Assembly: GCA_011052285.1 (NCBI GenBank)
Contig: DRJH01000118.1
Location: 1 to 21,822 of the forward strand
Reading direction: 5' to 3'
Length of the DNA stretch: 21,822 bases
From: Gammaproteobacteria bacterium
GTDB taxonomy: Bacteria; Pseudomonadota; Gammaproteobacteria; Arenicellales; DRJH01
Part shown: piece after piece, positions 8,057 to 15,258 of the stretch
Layout: each line of letters begins with the position of its first letter
How positions within the stretch are numbered: position 1 is the first letter of the stretch
Made by a program: the position numbers and the translations under genes
Notes under the pieces: generated by a model
What the model saw: the letters and a program-made list of their open reading frames with translations, nothing else
Databases searched by the model: none
What the model was told of the DNA's origin: nothing

Positions 8057-8890
8057 ATGGTAACTACACGGATTTGGAAGAAAGTCGCAAGGATACCTGT
8101 TATTGGCCTGTTGGCCGGTATTTTGACGGTGTTGCCGGCACAGGCTGGCAATGCACCCGCGACCGACGATGCGGTATTGGCTACGGCGGTTCGAGCCGAG
8201 ATTCAGAAAATGCTGGCCAATGGTGAGCTTGATCCAGCCCTACAGAAGGCCATTGCCGACTATGTAACCAAGCAAAGAGCAGCCGCGGTGGCCCGTCGGC
8301 GTGATTCTCAAGGTTCCAAGGTGAAGAATGTACGGCCGGTTGATCCGAAGGTTGATCATCTTTTGGGCAACAAAGATGCGGTGATCTCGGTGGTTGAATA
8401 TTCTGATTTCGAATGCCCGTTCTGCAAGCGTTTCCATCCCACTATGAAGCAACTCATCGCCAACAACAAAGGCAAAGTGAACTGGGTGTATCGTAATTTT
8501 CCACTATCTTTTCATAATCCCGGGGCCAAAACAGAGGCTGAAGCCGCCGAATGTGTCGCCTTGGTCGCCGGTAATGACACCTATTGGAAGTTTAACAATG
8601 CAATATTCGATCGCACCACTTCCAATGGCACGGGGTTTCCTGTAGAAAACCTGCTGCCCCTGGCCAAGGAGGTTGGAGTGGACGAGAAAGCCTATCAAGC
8701 CTGTATTGACGGTGGAAAAACCAAGCAACGGGTATTGGATGATCTGAATAATGGTATCGCAGCGGGTGTCAATGGTACGCCGGGATCGATCTTGATTAAT
8801 CACGCCACAGGAAAAATGCGCATTGCCGCAGGTGCTTTGCCCTTGCAGAATATGCAGGCACTGGTCGACCAACTATTGTCCACTAAATAA
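8057..8890 (+). CDS. Secreted DsbA-family thiol:disulfide interchange protein
   Basis: The 277-residue product has an N-terminal signal sequence: basic MVTTRIWKK, a hydrophobic core, and likely cleavage after AQA near residue 30. A helical linker covers residues about 35-90, then comes a thioredoxin-fold domain with an inserted helical region, as in DsbA/BdbD-type proteins. The redox motif is CPFC (Cys120, Cys123) in YSDFECPFCKRFHP, and the cis-proline loop is NGTPGS (Pro242). It should act in the periplasm on disulfide bonds, either oxidising or, as in DsbC/ScsC-like members, isomerising. No DsbB or DsbD partner is in the window. ATG at 8057 follows GGAAGGGA. The strand and spacing allow cotranscription with pssA, but a functional link is not obvious. 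Confidence 0.92.
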   Translation: MVTTRIWKKVARIPVIGLLAGILTVLPAQAGNAPATDDAVLATAVRAEIQKMLANGELDPALQKAIADYVTKQRAAAVARRRDSQGSKVKNVRPVDPKVDHLLGNKDAVISVVEYSDFECPFCKRFHPTMKQLIANNKGKVNWVYRNFPLSFHNPGAKTEAEAAECVALVAGNDTYWKFNNAIFDRTTSNGTGFPVENLLPLAKEVGVDEKAYQACIDGGKTKQRVLDDLNNGIAAGVNGTPGSILINHATGKMRIAAGALPLQNMQALVDQLLSTK

Positions 8891-8900
8891 GCTCCTTCTG

Positions 8901-9050
8901 GTAACTATTCAGCGTATTCATCATTCTGTCCCATTACGGCGTGTGTTCGTGCTCGAATGGTCACATAGGACCCATATGACCCATATACTCACATTCTCCG
9001 TGCGAAAATGCCTTGCACTGAAGCAAAATCTAAACACGCTGAATCGTTAC
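8901..9050 (+). mobile_element. 150-bp MITE-like element, copy 1
   Basis: The element begins GTAACTATTCAGCGT and ends with the inverse of GTAACGATTCAGCGT, giving 15-bp terminal inverted repeats with one mismatch. It is flanked by TCCTTCTG (8893-8900) and TCCTTCTA (9051-9058), an 8-bp target duplication with one mismatch. It carries no credible ORF. A second copy about 90% identical lies inverted at 21541-21680. Copy 1 has about 10 extra bases near 8976-8995, where a GACCCATAT motif is doubled. GTAA-type ends and 8-bp duplications are characteristic of IS66-family elements, so I infer mobilisation in trans by an IS66-like transposase, not present here. Confidence 0.85.
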
Positions 9051-9070
9051 TCCTTCTATATACTATACCG

Positions 9071-9089
9071 AGATGTCAAATTAACATCT
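9071..9089. promoter_or_regulatory. Small palindrome upstream of the diguanylate cyclase gene
   Basis: AGATGT and ACATCT form a perfect 6-bp inverted repeat separated by 7 bp, about 50 bp before the next gene. It could be a regulator site or a weak hairpin; there is no further support. Confidence 0.25.
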
Positions 9090-9139
9090 AATCCATCAAT
9101 CAACGATCAGGAGACCGCTGTTTGAAGTAAAGGAAGAGG

Positions 9140-10717
9140 TTGGTAGTTACCCAGATATCGGAACTGGGCAAAGATCAGAACTGGGAAAATATCATAACTG
9201 GGAAAATATCGGAACTTGGTACGCCTGAATTCAGGACGAATAACTCAGGCATAGAAACTGGGAATTTCCTTGATCTGAAGCTGACAGATACAGTGCAGAC
9301 GGAGACACGCCTGCTACTGGCTATCGCATTAAGCGCTGAAAATCTTTCTTCTGGTAGAGGCTGGCCGGATGCGGTACATATACTGCTGGAGCGGCTCGGT
9401 AATATCACCGGCGTCAGTCGGGCCTGGATATTTCAGATACTGGAACTGACTTCGGATTATATTCTTCAGGATTACACTTTCGAATGGGCACGCCCGGGCT
9501 ATGCACAAATTGGTTTGCCGGCATTTGCCAACTTTACGTCGAATGTCCATTTGCCATTCTACAAAGATCTGGTTGACAGCCGGCTACGTGGTGAATGGCA
9601 AAAGGTCACAACCGCAAAGATGGAACCCTGCTGGCTAAAGGAAAATCAGCAAAAGCAGGGTATCTTATCCATGTTGACGATTCCGATTTTTGTGGAAGGC
9701 ATATGGTGGGGCGTTCTCGGTTTCGATGATTGTGAACGCGAATATGCCTGGAATTACCCACAAATCGCTTCACTGAAGATCGCAGCACATCTGATTTCGG
9801 TTGCAGTGGTTCTTGATCGTCTAAAAACCAAGAGGAAGCAATACGATATTCTGCACAGTATCACCTCCTGCAGCTCATGGGAATACGACTTCAAGAAGGT
9901 CAATTTCTGGTGTAGTGCCGATTTATTTCAGCTTGATCCAGGGGCTGCCAACAATATTTATTTCCCGTTGCGAAAAATATTGCGCAAAATTCATCCTGAT
10001 GACTGCAAGCCCTTCCTCAAATCTGTGATGCACTATCTGAGTTTACAGAATGAGTCCTTCAGGTGGGACATTCGTTTGCTGATGAACGACGGCAACTATC
10101 GTTGGTTCGAGATCATCGGTGATATCAGTAGGAATCAGAATGGACAATTAGAACAATTTGCTGGTATTGCTGTTGATATTCACCAGCGTAAGAAACACGA
10201 ATTCGCAGCCGAAGAGCAGGCAAAGACCGACCCTTTGACCCAGTTGGCAAACCGGCGGGCTTTTTTTGCTCAGGCTGGGCAGGAAATTGCCAGGGTGAGG
10301 AGGTACCCGGGTCAACACTTTGCTGTCCTCATGCTGGATATCGATCATTTCAAAAAAATTAATGATCGCTACGGCCACCTTAACGGAGATCTGGTACTGC
10401 AGAAACTCGGAAAATTTCTAAGAAATGAAATCCGCACTACCGATTTGGCGGCACGCTATGGCGGTGAGGAATTTGTTCTGCTATTGCGTGAAACTGATGG
10501 ATCGTATGCGCGATTACTGGCTGAGCGGTTACGAAAAAATATCGCTGCCATGAAGATTGATATCGAGGGCCGGTTCATCCATTTTACGGTCAGTATTGGA
10601 GTCGCGGAATATCATTCCAATGATTGCAGTATAGAGGATGTAATTGAGCGTAGTGACAGCGCTCTCTATAGAGCCAAGGGTCATGGCAGAAACTGGGTAG
10701 AAATTGTCAGCAGCTAA
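9140..10717 (+). CDS. Diguanylate cyclase with GAF and PAS sensor domains
   Basis: The 525-residue soluble signalling protein has a GAF domain at about residues 55-215 and a PAS/PAC-type domain at about 230-355, ending in FAGIAVDIHQRK. A C-terminal GGDEF domain covers about 365-525. The GGDEF domain is active-type: DPLTQLANRRAF, MLDIDHFKKINDRYGH and the signature GGEEF at residues 441-445. The product-inhibition I-site RTTD is at 432-435, exactly five residues upstream. It should make cyclic di-GMP in response to an unknown ligand. The start is uncertain. The longest frame begins at TTG 9140, but its first 27 codons are made of 17-bp tandem repeats, and an in-frame GTG at 9293 would begin just before the GAF domain. 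No effector (PilZ, EAL) is in the window. Confidence 0.9.
   Translation: MVVTQISELGKDQNWENIITGKISELGTPEFRTNNSGIETGNFLDLKLTDTVQTETRLLLAIALSAENLSSGRGWPDAVHILLERLGNITGVSRAWIFQILELTSDYILQDYTFEWARPGYAQIGLPAFANFTSNVHLPFYKDLVDSRLRGEWQKVTTAKMEPCWLKENQQKQGILSMLTIPIFVEGIWWGVLGFDDCEREYAWNYPQIASLKIAAHLISVAVVLDRLKTKRKQYDILHSITSCSSWEYDFKKVNFWCSADLFQLDPGAANNIYFPLRKILRKIHPDDCKPFLKSVMHYLSLQNESFRWDIRLLMNDGNYRWFEIIGDISRNQNGQLEQFAGIAVDIHQRKKHEFAAEEQAKTDPLTQLANRRAFFAQAGQEIARVRRYPGQHFAVLMLDIDHFKKINDRYGHLNGDLVLQKLGKFLRNEIRTTDLAARYGGEEFVLLLRETDGSYARLLAERLRKNIAAMKIDIEGRFIHFTVSIGVAEYHSNDCSIEDVIERSDSALYRAKGHGRNWVEIVSS
9154..9221 (+). repeat. Four 17-bp tandem repeats at the 5' end of the diguanylate cyclase gene
   Basis: Units at 9154-9170, 9171-9187, 9188-9204 and 9205-9221 share the pattern A-ATATCGGAACTGGGAAA with one to three differences each. 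A degenerate fifth unit lies near 9250-9266 (ATAGAAACTGGGAA). The unit length is not a multiple of three, so consecutive units are read in different frames. They are unlikely to encode a peptide repeat. Confidence 0.85.
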
Positions 10718-10745
10718 CGTATTTGGTTGCTATTGCTTCGAGTCG

Positions 10746-10949
10746 ATGAAAAATAGGTCCTTTCCTGAATTCAAATCAAGCTCACAAAATCTGATGGCTC
10801 CCATTGATCTTTTCGAGGAACAGGGCCTGCTGCGACATACTGGCAATGCTATTTCCTTTGCTGACCGGGTCAGTCATGTCAAATTGCTCAACAACACCAT
10901 CCTGGCTATGGGACCAAAACATGCCCAGGTTTTTGCACTGGAGCAGTGA
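10746..10949 (+). CDS. Small hypothetical protein
   Basis: A 67-codon frame lies between the cyclase and the glycosyltransferase island, on the same strand. An in-frame TTG at 10704 would overlap the cyclase stop and give 81 codons. No clear ribosome-binding site precedes either start. I do not recognise the protein. It is predicted soluble, with no signal peptide, cysteine pair or low-complexity region, and its C-terminal half (DRVSHVKLLNNTILAMG) looks protein-like. It may be a real small gene, a gene end, or chance. Confidence 0.3.
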   Translation: MKNRSFPEFKSSSQNLMAPIDLFEEQGLLRHTGNAISFADRVSHVKLLNNTILAMGPKHAQVFALEQ

Positions 10950-11032
10950 GTCGGAATAATGATAAAAGGTCAGCACCACAGTATACAATAGTTCCCACCA
11001 GCCCGGCTTTTGCCGACAGTCGCACATACGTC

Positions 11033-11061
11033 TTGACCAGTATAGGGTCATCCATTATAGT
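11033..11061 (+). promoter_or_regulatory. Near-consensus sigma70 promoter of the glycosyltransferase island
   Basis: TTGACC at 11033-11038 and TATAGT at 11056-11061 are spaced by exactly 17 bp. Transcription would start near 11068, about 22 nt before the small Tat-like protein gene. It is among the best promoter matches in the window and makes that small gene the first gene of the island. Confidence 0.65.
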
Positions 11062-11089
11062 GATCCCACGTTAGACTTGGGTTTAAGCG

Positions 11090-11347
11090 ATGACTGATAA
11101 GAATGGTAGCAAGGTTAATTCGTCTGGTGAACAGCATGATCCAGCTAAAAAAGCCGGTGACCGGGAGCAGAGGCAATCTCGCCGCCGGAGCCTGCGAGCC
11201 CTTCTCGCAGGCAGTGGAATCATTGCGGGTGCCGGGGCAACTCTACCTAAATGGCAAAAACCTGTTATTGATTCCATCATTTTGCCGAGCCATGCCCAAA
11301 CCTCTACTAAATTGCCAGCAGCAACAACCGTTACACCCCCCGATTAA
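11090..11347 (+). CDS. Small Tat-like signal protein with Thr/Ser/Pro-rich tail; candidate substrate of the PqqD-glycosyltransferases
   Basis: The 85-residue product has three parts. Residues 1-29 are hydrophilic and charged. Residues 30-52 read like a twin-arginine signal: SRRRSL followed by the hydrophobic, Gly/Ala-rich LLAGSGIIAGAGA. Residues 53-85 hold PKWQKPVIDSIILPSHA, then the tail QTSTKLPAATTVTPPD. SHA at 67-69 could be a signal peptidase site, leaving a 16-residue tail with six Ser/Thr and three Pro. The gene is the first behind a strong promoter and lies just upstream of a PqqD-glycosyltransferase fusion. Whether it is a precursor peptide, a glycosylated exported peptide or a remnant of a larger Tat substrate cannot be decided here. 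The ribosome-binding site is weak. An overlapping frame from 11103 lacks any such features. Confidence 0.65.
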   Translation: MTDKNGSKVNSSGEQHDPAKKAGDREQRQSRRRSLRALLAGSGIIAGAGATLPKWQKPVIDSIILPSHAQTSTKLPAATTVTPPD

Positions 11348-11379
11348 GGCTTAGCGATTCTGGGCAAGTGTTTATTTGG

Positions 11380-11408
11380 GCCAAGCTTGCTGAGCAGTTT
11401 TGCTTGGC
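11380..11408 (+). promoter_or_regulatory. Intergenic RNA hairpin between small protein and PqqD-glycosyltransferase genes
   Basis: GCCAAGC (11380-11386) and GCTTGGC (11402-11408) form a perfect 7-bp stem around a 15-nt loop. No U-run follows, so it is not a classic intrinsic terminator. A processing or partial-attenuation hairpin, setting a higher level for the small protein than for the enzymes downstream, is plausible but inferred. Confidence 0.45.
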
Positions 11409-11444
11409 TGATGGGTGTTTGTGCCTGAAGGATCAACGTCAGGT

Positions 11445-13010
11445 ATGAGCAATAAACGCCCTGTTCGAGCCCGGGGTATCGCAATGGTACGGCAAGGAAG
11501 TGCTATCAGGGTCATCAATCATCTCACCCGCGCCCAATCTTTGTTGAATACTTCCCTGGCAGGTATTCTAAGCCTGTGTGATGGCACGGTGGACCCGTGT
11601 GAGTTGATGGAGATTTTGGCATCTCATTATTCTGATTCCAAGCTGTCTTATTCCGATGTGCAATCTGGGCTCGATCTGCTTTTAGCACACAGTCTCATTA
11701 GCTTGCAATCGAAAGGATCTTCCGGTAAATTATTGTGTGTAGGCTTTCAAGGGTTCGATCCAAAGCTTGATGTGCTAGATAATTACTTTACCTATGCCCT
11801 GAGTCTCATCGGCAGTGTGCTCATTGTCGATCCTCGTCATATCCCACCCGATATCCTACTGGTTTGGCAGCAGGTGGAATCGGTTTCCCCGAACACTCCA
11901 ATAAACTTCAGTGAACACACCGTAACTGTTCAGGTTGCCTGTTATGGTGTCAAAACAGATCTTAAGCAGTTTGATTTTTCCATCTCTGGTAACCATGTCG
12001 ATAAAAAAGATCTCTGTCGGCACGTGCAGCTGGCAATCAAGGATAGCCGGGATCCTATTTTTTTATGCCACGGCTATGCGCATATACTGCCTGCTTCGGT
12101 CAAACCAGAATATTGTGCACAGAAAATTAATAAAGCAGCTTTTTCCGCATGCTACAGAGCAAATATGGCCACACATAAGAGCCGTTTAACCATTGGTATG
12201 GCATCTTATGATGATTACGATGGTGTTTATTTCACAATACAATCTATCCGTTTATTTCACCCAGAGGTGGTGGATCAAGTAGAGTTCCTGATTCTGGACA
12301 ACAATCCCAAAGGTCATGCAGCAAAGTCGTTGCGGGATCTCGCATCAGACATACCGAACGTTAGATATCTGCCTTTCTCTGGTTTCACGGGTACCGCAGT
12401 CCGCGAACAACTTTTTCACTATGCCGACTCTCAGTGGATGTTGTGCCTGGATTCTCATATCATGTTGGCACCCCGGGCAATATATCGGCTCCTTGAGTAT
12501 ATCGATGGACTGGATGATTGTAAGGACCTGTTGCAGGGACCTTTGCTGAATAACCAGCTCAGTCGGCTATACACACATTTTAAGCAACAATGGCAAAATG
12601 GTATGTACGGTGTTTGGGCAACGGATAAACGGGGCCTGGACGAGAATGCAGTACCTTTTCAGATATCTATGCAAGGTCTGGGCTTATTCGCATGCCAAAA
12701 ACAGGCCTGGCCAGGATTGCACCCCGGTTTTCGTGGTTTCGGCGGTGAGGAAGGGTATCTTCATGAAAAATTCAGGCGAGTGGGCGGACGCACGCTGTGC
12801 CTTCCCTTCCTGAGATGGATTCATCGTTTTGGCAGACCACGCGAAGTTCCCTACAAGAATACCTGGGAGGACCGGCTTCGAAATTATTTACTTGGGCATA
12901 AAGAGCTGGCTTGGGATACCGAACCAGTACGACGGCATTTTTCGGAGTTCATGGATCCCCGCGTAGTACAGCAAATCGAATACTCGGTAATGCAATCAGG
13001 CAATATGTGA
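11445..13010 (+). CDS. PqqD-domain/glycosyltransferase fusion with DSH motif (polypeptide GalNAc-transferase-like)
   Basis: The product is 521 residues from ATG 11445; an in-frame GTG at 11415 would add ten. Residues 1-90 look like a PqqD domain: RPVRARGIAMVRQGSAIRV, LLNTSLAGILSLCDG, then a helical ELMEILASHY...DVQSGLDLLLAHSLI winged-helix pattern. PqqD-type domains bind leader peptides in several modification systems. Residues about 92-235 are unrecognised. Residues about 245-495 form a GT-A fold: TIGMASYDDYDG, LILDNNP, LCLDSHIML with D336-S337-H338 where most have DxD, and FGGEEGYLHEKF (Gly433-Glu436) followed by WIHRFGRP. The DSH triad and the GGE...H layout recall GT27 polypeptide GalNAc-transferases. 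I infer glycosyl transfer to a peptide. It has no signal or membrane segment, so it is cytoplasmic. Confidence 0.82.
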   Translation: MSNKRPVRARGIAMVRQGSAIRVINHLTRAQSLLNTSLAGILSLCDGTVDPCELMEILASHYSDSKLSYSDVQSGLDLLLAHSLISLQSKGSSGKLLCVGFQGFDPKLDVLDNYFTYALSLIGSVLIVDPRHIPPDILLVWQQVESVSPNTPINFSEHTVTVQVACYGVKTDLKQFDFSISGNHVDKKDLCRHVQLAIKDSRDPIFLCHGYAHILPASVKPEYCAQKINKAAFSACYRANMATHKSRLTIGMASYDDYDGVYFTIQSIRLFHPEVVDQVEFLILDNNPKGHAAKSLRDLASDIPNVRYLPFSGFTGTAVREQLFHYADSQWMLCLDSHIMLAPRAIYRLLEYIDGLDDCKDLLQGPLLNNQLSRLYTHFKQQWQNGMYGVWATDKRGLDENAVPFQISMQGLGLFACQKQAWPGLHPGFRGFGGEEGYLHEKFRRVGGRTLCLPFLRWIHRFGRPREVPYKNTWEDRLRNYLLGHKELAWDTEPVRRHFSEFMDPRVVQQIEYSVMQSGNM

Positions 13011-13159
13011 TGAATAAGATTGCCTGGCTAGATTACCATATGATCCACCTCTGCATAGAGTGGACAACCAATGCTTGTCGGAAGCTGAGTTTTGAGTATC
13101 TACCCATAGTGTCCCGGAAGGGATCGAAATTGCATGTGATACTGCGAAAACAACATTAA
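13010..13159 (+). CDS. Possible 49-residue coupled small ORF, or remnant
   Basis: ATG at 13010 overlaps the preceding stop as TGATG, and the frame runs 49 codons to a stop at 13157-13159. The peptide begins MNKIAWLDYHMIHLCIEW and ends with a basic SRKGSKLHVILRKQH. I do not recognise it. The 202-bp gap between the two glycosyltransferase genes otherwise holds only another short + frame reading VPEGIEIACDTAKTTLMN up to about 13205, which may be residual coding sequence. Chance overlap is quite possible. Confidence 0.2.
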   Translation: MNKIAWLDYHMIHLCIEWTTNACRKLSFEYLPIVSRKGSKLHVILRKQH

Positions 13160-13212
13160 TGAACTTGGTCGACTCAAAGCCGGTGTCCGGAGAAAATACC
13201 TGGTAAAGTAAA

Positions 13213-15258
13213 ATGGTTTGTTCTGGCCTATTATCTGATACTGTTCATATGGTTAACGGTTGTAGTATTGCAGTATTTCAAACCTTTTTTGATGCCCACA
13301 GCAGCAAAAAAATCACCCCTGGGTGTATACCGCTTTATGTACCGGAAACCGACAGGTTTTTCGAAAACAGCATTATTCTTGAGTTGGTAAAGGGTAACGG
13401 ACACCAGATCGCGGACTATATTGGAATTTTCTCCTGGCGTTTCTTTGATAAAATTCCCTTGCCGCTGCCGGAGATTATACAACGCATGGATGCAGACAGA
13501 TTTTCTGCTCCGATCTATTCTTTTTTTGGTGGTTTGAAGCATACAGCTATCTGGAGTAATGCTGAAATTAAACACCCCGGTATCCAGCAGGCCACACAAT
13601 GCCTGTTCTCACGCCTGGGGCTGGAACTGGACTTGGCCAGGCTGGAAGCTCCGGTAATCTACCAGAATCATTTCTTGTGTCGTCCCGAAGTGCTTCATGC
13701 CTACTGTAACGAAATGCTCGAGCCGGCCGTAAAAATGATGCGGGACCGGGCAGATACCGAGTTACAGACCCTTCTGAGTCAGGATGCCAGCTACCATGAC
13801 CCGAGCAAGTCAACGGCACAAATGCGGCAACTATTCGGGCACAAATACCCTATGTTGCATCCATTCATTTGTGAGCGGTTGTTCAGTACCTGGCTCACAT
13901 TTAACCGTCAATATACTGTGAAACAAATTTGGAGCGGCAGATTTATTGAGCCGCAGGAGTCTTATCTGGATCATGAAGCAAGAACAATTTCCCTGCAAAA
14001 TAATATGAACAGTGAATCAAGTCAATCCACAACCCACAGCACTGCAGGTATTTCAGTAATCAGCAGCATCGTGGTGACAACCTATGGCCAGGAGACATGG
14101 TACACACAAATGTGTCTGCAGCGAATTGCAGAGTGGAGGAAATCTTACCATGAGTTAATCGTTGTTTTTCATGATGAATCGGCACTACTACGTGCTTACC
14201 TTGAGTATATGAAGGCCGAAGGGGTGATTGATGTTCTGCTACCTGCACAATCTGCTCACGGACATGTGCGTGGAGTCAACCTTGGGATGCAACACGCGCG
14301 GGGTAAATATGTCGTTAACCTGTGTATTGACGTCCTGCTCGGGCCTGGTGTAGTGGACGAATGTATCAAGCGTTTGCAGGGAAACCCGGCATTAGGTGCT
14401 GTGGGCTGGCATTATCCGTGGGCAGCATCCTATCCGGGTTCGTACTGGATTGGTGACCGGTTGTATTTCAGTACCAGACCGGTAGAAAAAGATATGGACT
14501 GCAGGGAGGGCGATGATCTTCTTGAATCCTACGTGGCGGCCATTCGGGAGAGTCGGTGGTTTTCCGGAAAACTTTTTAATGCGATCGGCCCTAAGCGGAT
14601 ACTTTGTTTTAATGGCAGTTTTTTTTGCCTCCGGCACGATCTTTGGAACCGGATTGGTGGTTTTGATGTATCACGCTTTCCGCACTCGTGGGCAGATGAT
14701 TTACTGTGCTACGCAGTGCTGGATTGTGGTTTCAGCGTTGCCAATATCAACCCTGCCTTTGGTAGCACAGAAAATCCGGATTACTTCCGTGAATTCAATG
14801 AGTATAAATGGCAAGGATTCCATGATGCTGACCGGCACCGTGACGATATCAGCTGGATTCCCTGGTTTACTGCCATCGGCCTGACGGTATCCGAACTGGT
14901 GCTGATCGATCTGGTTATCGGAGCACTGGACAGTGAAGCCAGGATTGCCTCGATCGGTGAATTCGAGCAGTTTGCTGGCTTTGTATCTCTGAAAATAGAG
15001 CGCTTTTTACTGGAGCAGGATATCCTCAATGAGCCGCCTGGTTTCGATCTCATCCTGTGTGGCAATATACAGCGACTGGAAGAAATGAAACAATGGCTGA
15101 CCAGACACGGTGTACTGCTTGTATTTCCACCGTTCGAATTGAATAGTGGCCTTCAGCAGCATGGCAACCTGGGTATTTACTTCAACACCCCGAAACGCCT
15201 GTACTTTGATTGCGACAAAGAGTTCAACAGTGTAGAACCGACCCCAGGTCCACGATGA
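13213..15258 (+). CDS. Large two-domain protein with GT2-type glycosyltransferase domain
   Basis: The product is 681 residues, with ATG at 13213 and no strong ribosome-binding site; a second ATG is at 13249. The N-terminal domain (about 14-235) reads SIAVFQTFFDAHSSKK, later NHFLCRPEVLHAYCNEML and PFICERLFSTWL. It resembles DUF4422-like glycosyltransferase-associated domains, but I am not sure of the family. A Ser/Thr-rich linker (about 258-278) follows. Then comes a GT2 (GT-A) domain at about 280-520: SSIVVTTYGQETWY, HVRGVNLGMQHARGKYVV, NGSFFCLRHDLWNRIGGFD and SWADDLLCYAVLDCG. The first acidic motif is CIDVLLG rather than a clear DxD. A C-terminal domain of about 130 residues (FDLILCGNIQRLEEMKQWLTR) has an alpha/beta look. 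The stop overlaps the next ATG as ATGA, so the two are coupled. Confidence 0.78.
   Translation: MVCSGLLSDTVHMVNGCSIAVFQTFFDAHSSKKITPGCIPLYVPETDRFFENSIILELVKGNGHQIADYIGIFSWRFFDKIPLPLPEIIQRMDADRFSAPIYSFFGGLKHTAIWSNAEIKHPGIQQATQCLFSRLGLELDLARLEAPVIYQNHFLCRPEVLHAYCNEMLEPAVKMMRDRADTELQTLLSQDASYHDPSKSTAQMRQLFGHKYPMLHPFICERLFSTWLTFNRQYTVKQIWSGRFIEPQESYLDHEARTISLQNNMNSESSQSTTHSTAGISVISSIVVTTYGQETWYTQMCLQRIAEWRKSYHELIVVFHDESALLRAYLEYMKAEGVIDVLLPAQSAHGHVRGVNLGMQHARGKYVVNLCIDVLLGPGVVDECIKRLQGNPALGAVGWHYPWAASYPGSYWIGDRLYFSTRPVEKDMDCREGDDLLESYVAAIRESRWFSGKLFNAIGPKRILCFNGSFFCLRHDLWNRIGGFDVSRFPHSWADDLLCYAVLDCGFSVANINPAFGSTENPDYFREFNEYKWQGFHDADRHRDDISWIPWFTAIGLTVSELVLIDLVIGALDSEARIASIGEFEQFAGFVSLKIERFLLEQDILNEPPGFDLILCGNIQRLEEMKQWLTRHGVLLVFPPFELNSGLQQHGNLGIYFNTPKRLYFDCDKEFNSVEPTPGPR

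Noticed and set aside
9154..9221. Short CRISPR-like array
   Set aside because: The 17-bp units are directly adjacent with no spacers, and no cas genes are present.
11103..11354. Overlapping 83-codon + frame in the small Tat-like gene
   Set aside because: It lacks any signal or domain, while the 11090 frame shows a coherent Tat-like signal and tail and starts nearer the promoter.
13231..13599. 122-codon minus-strand frame
   Set aside because: It is antisense to the N-terminal domain of the large glycosyltransferase and has no recognisable features.
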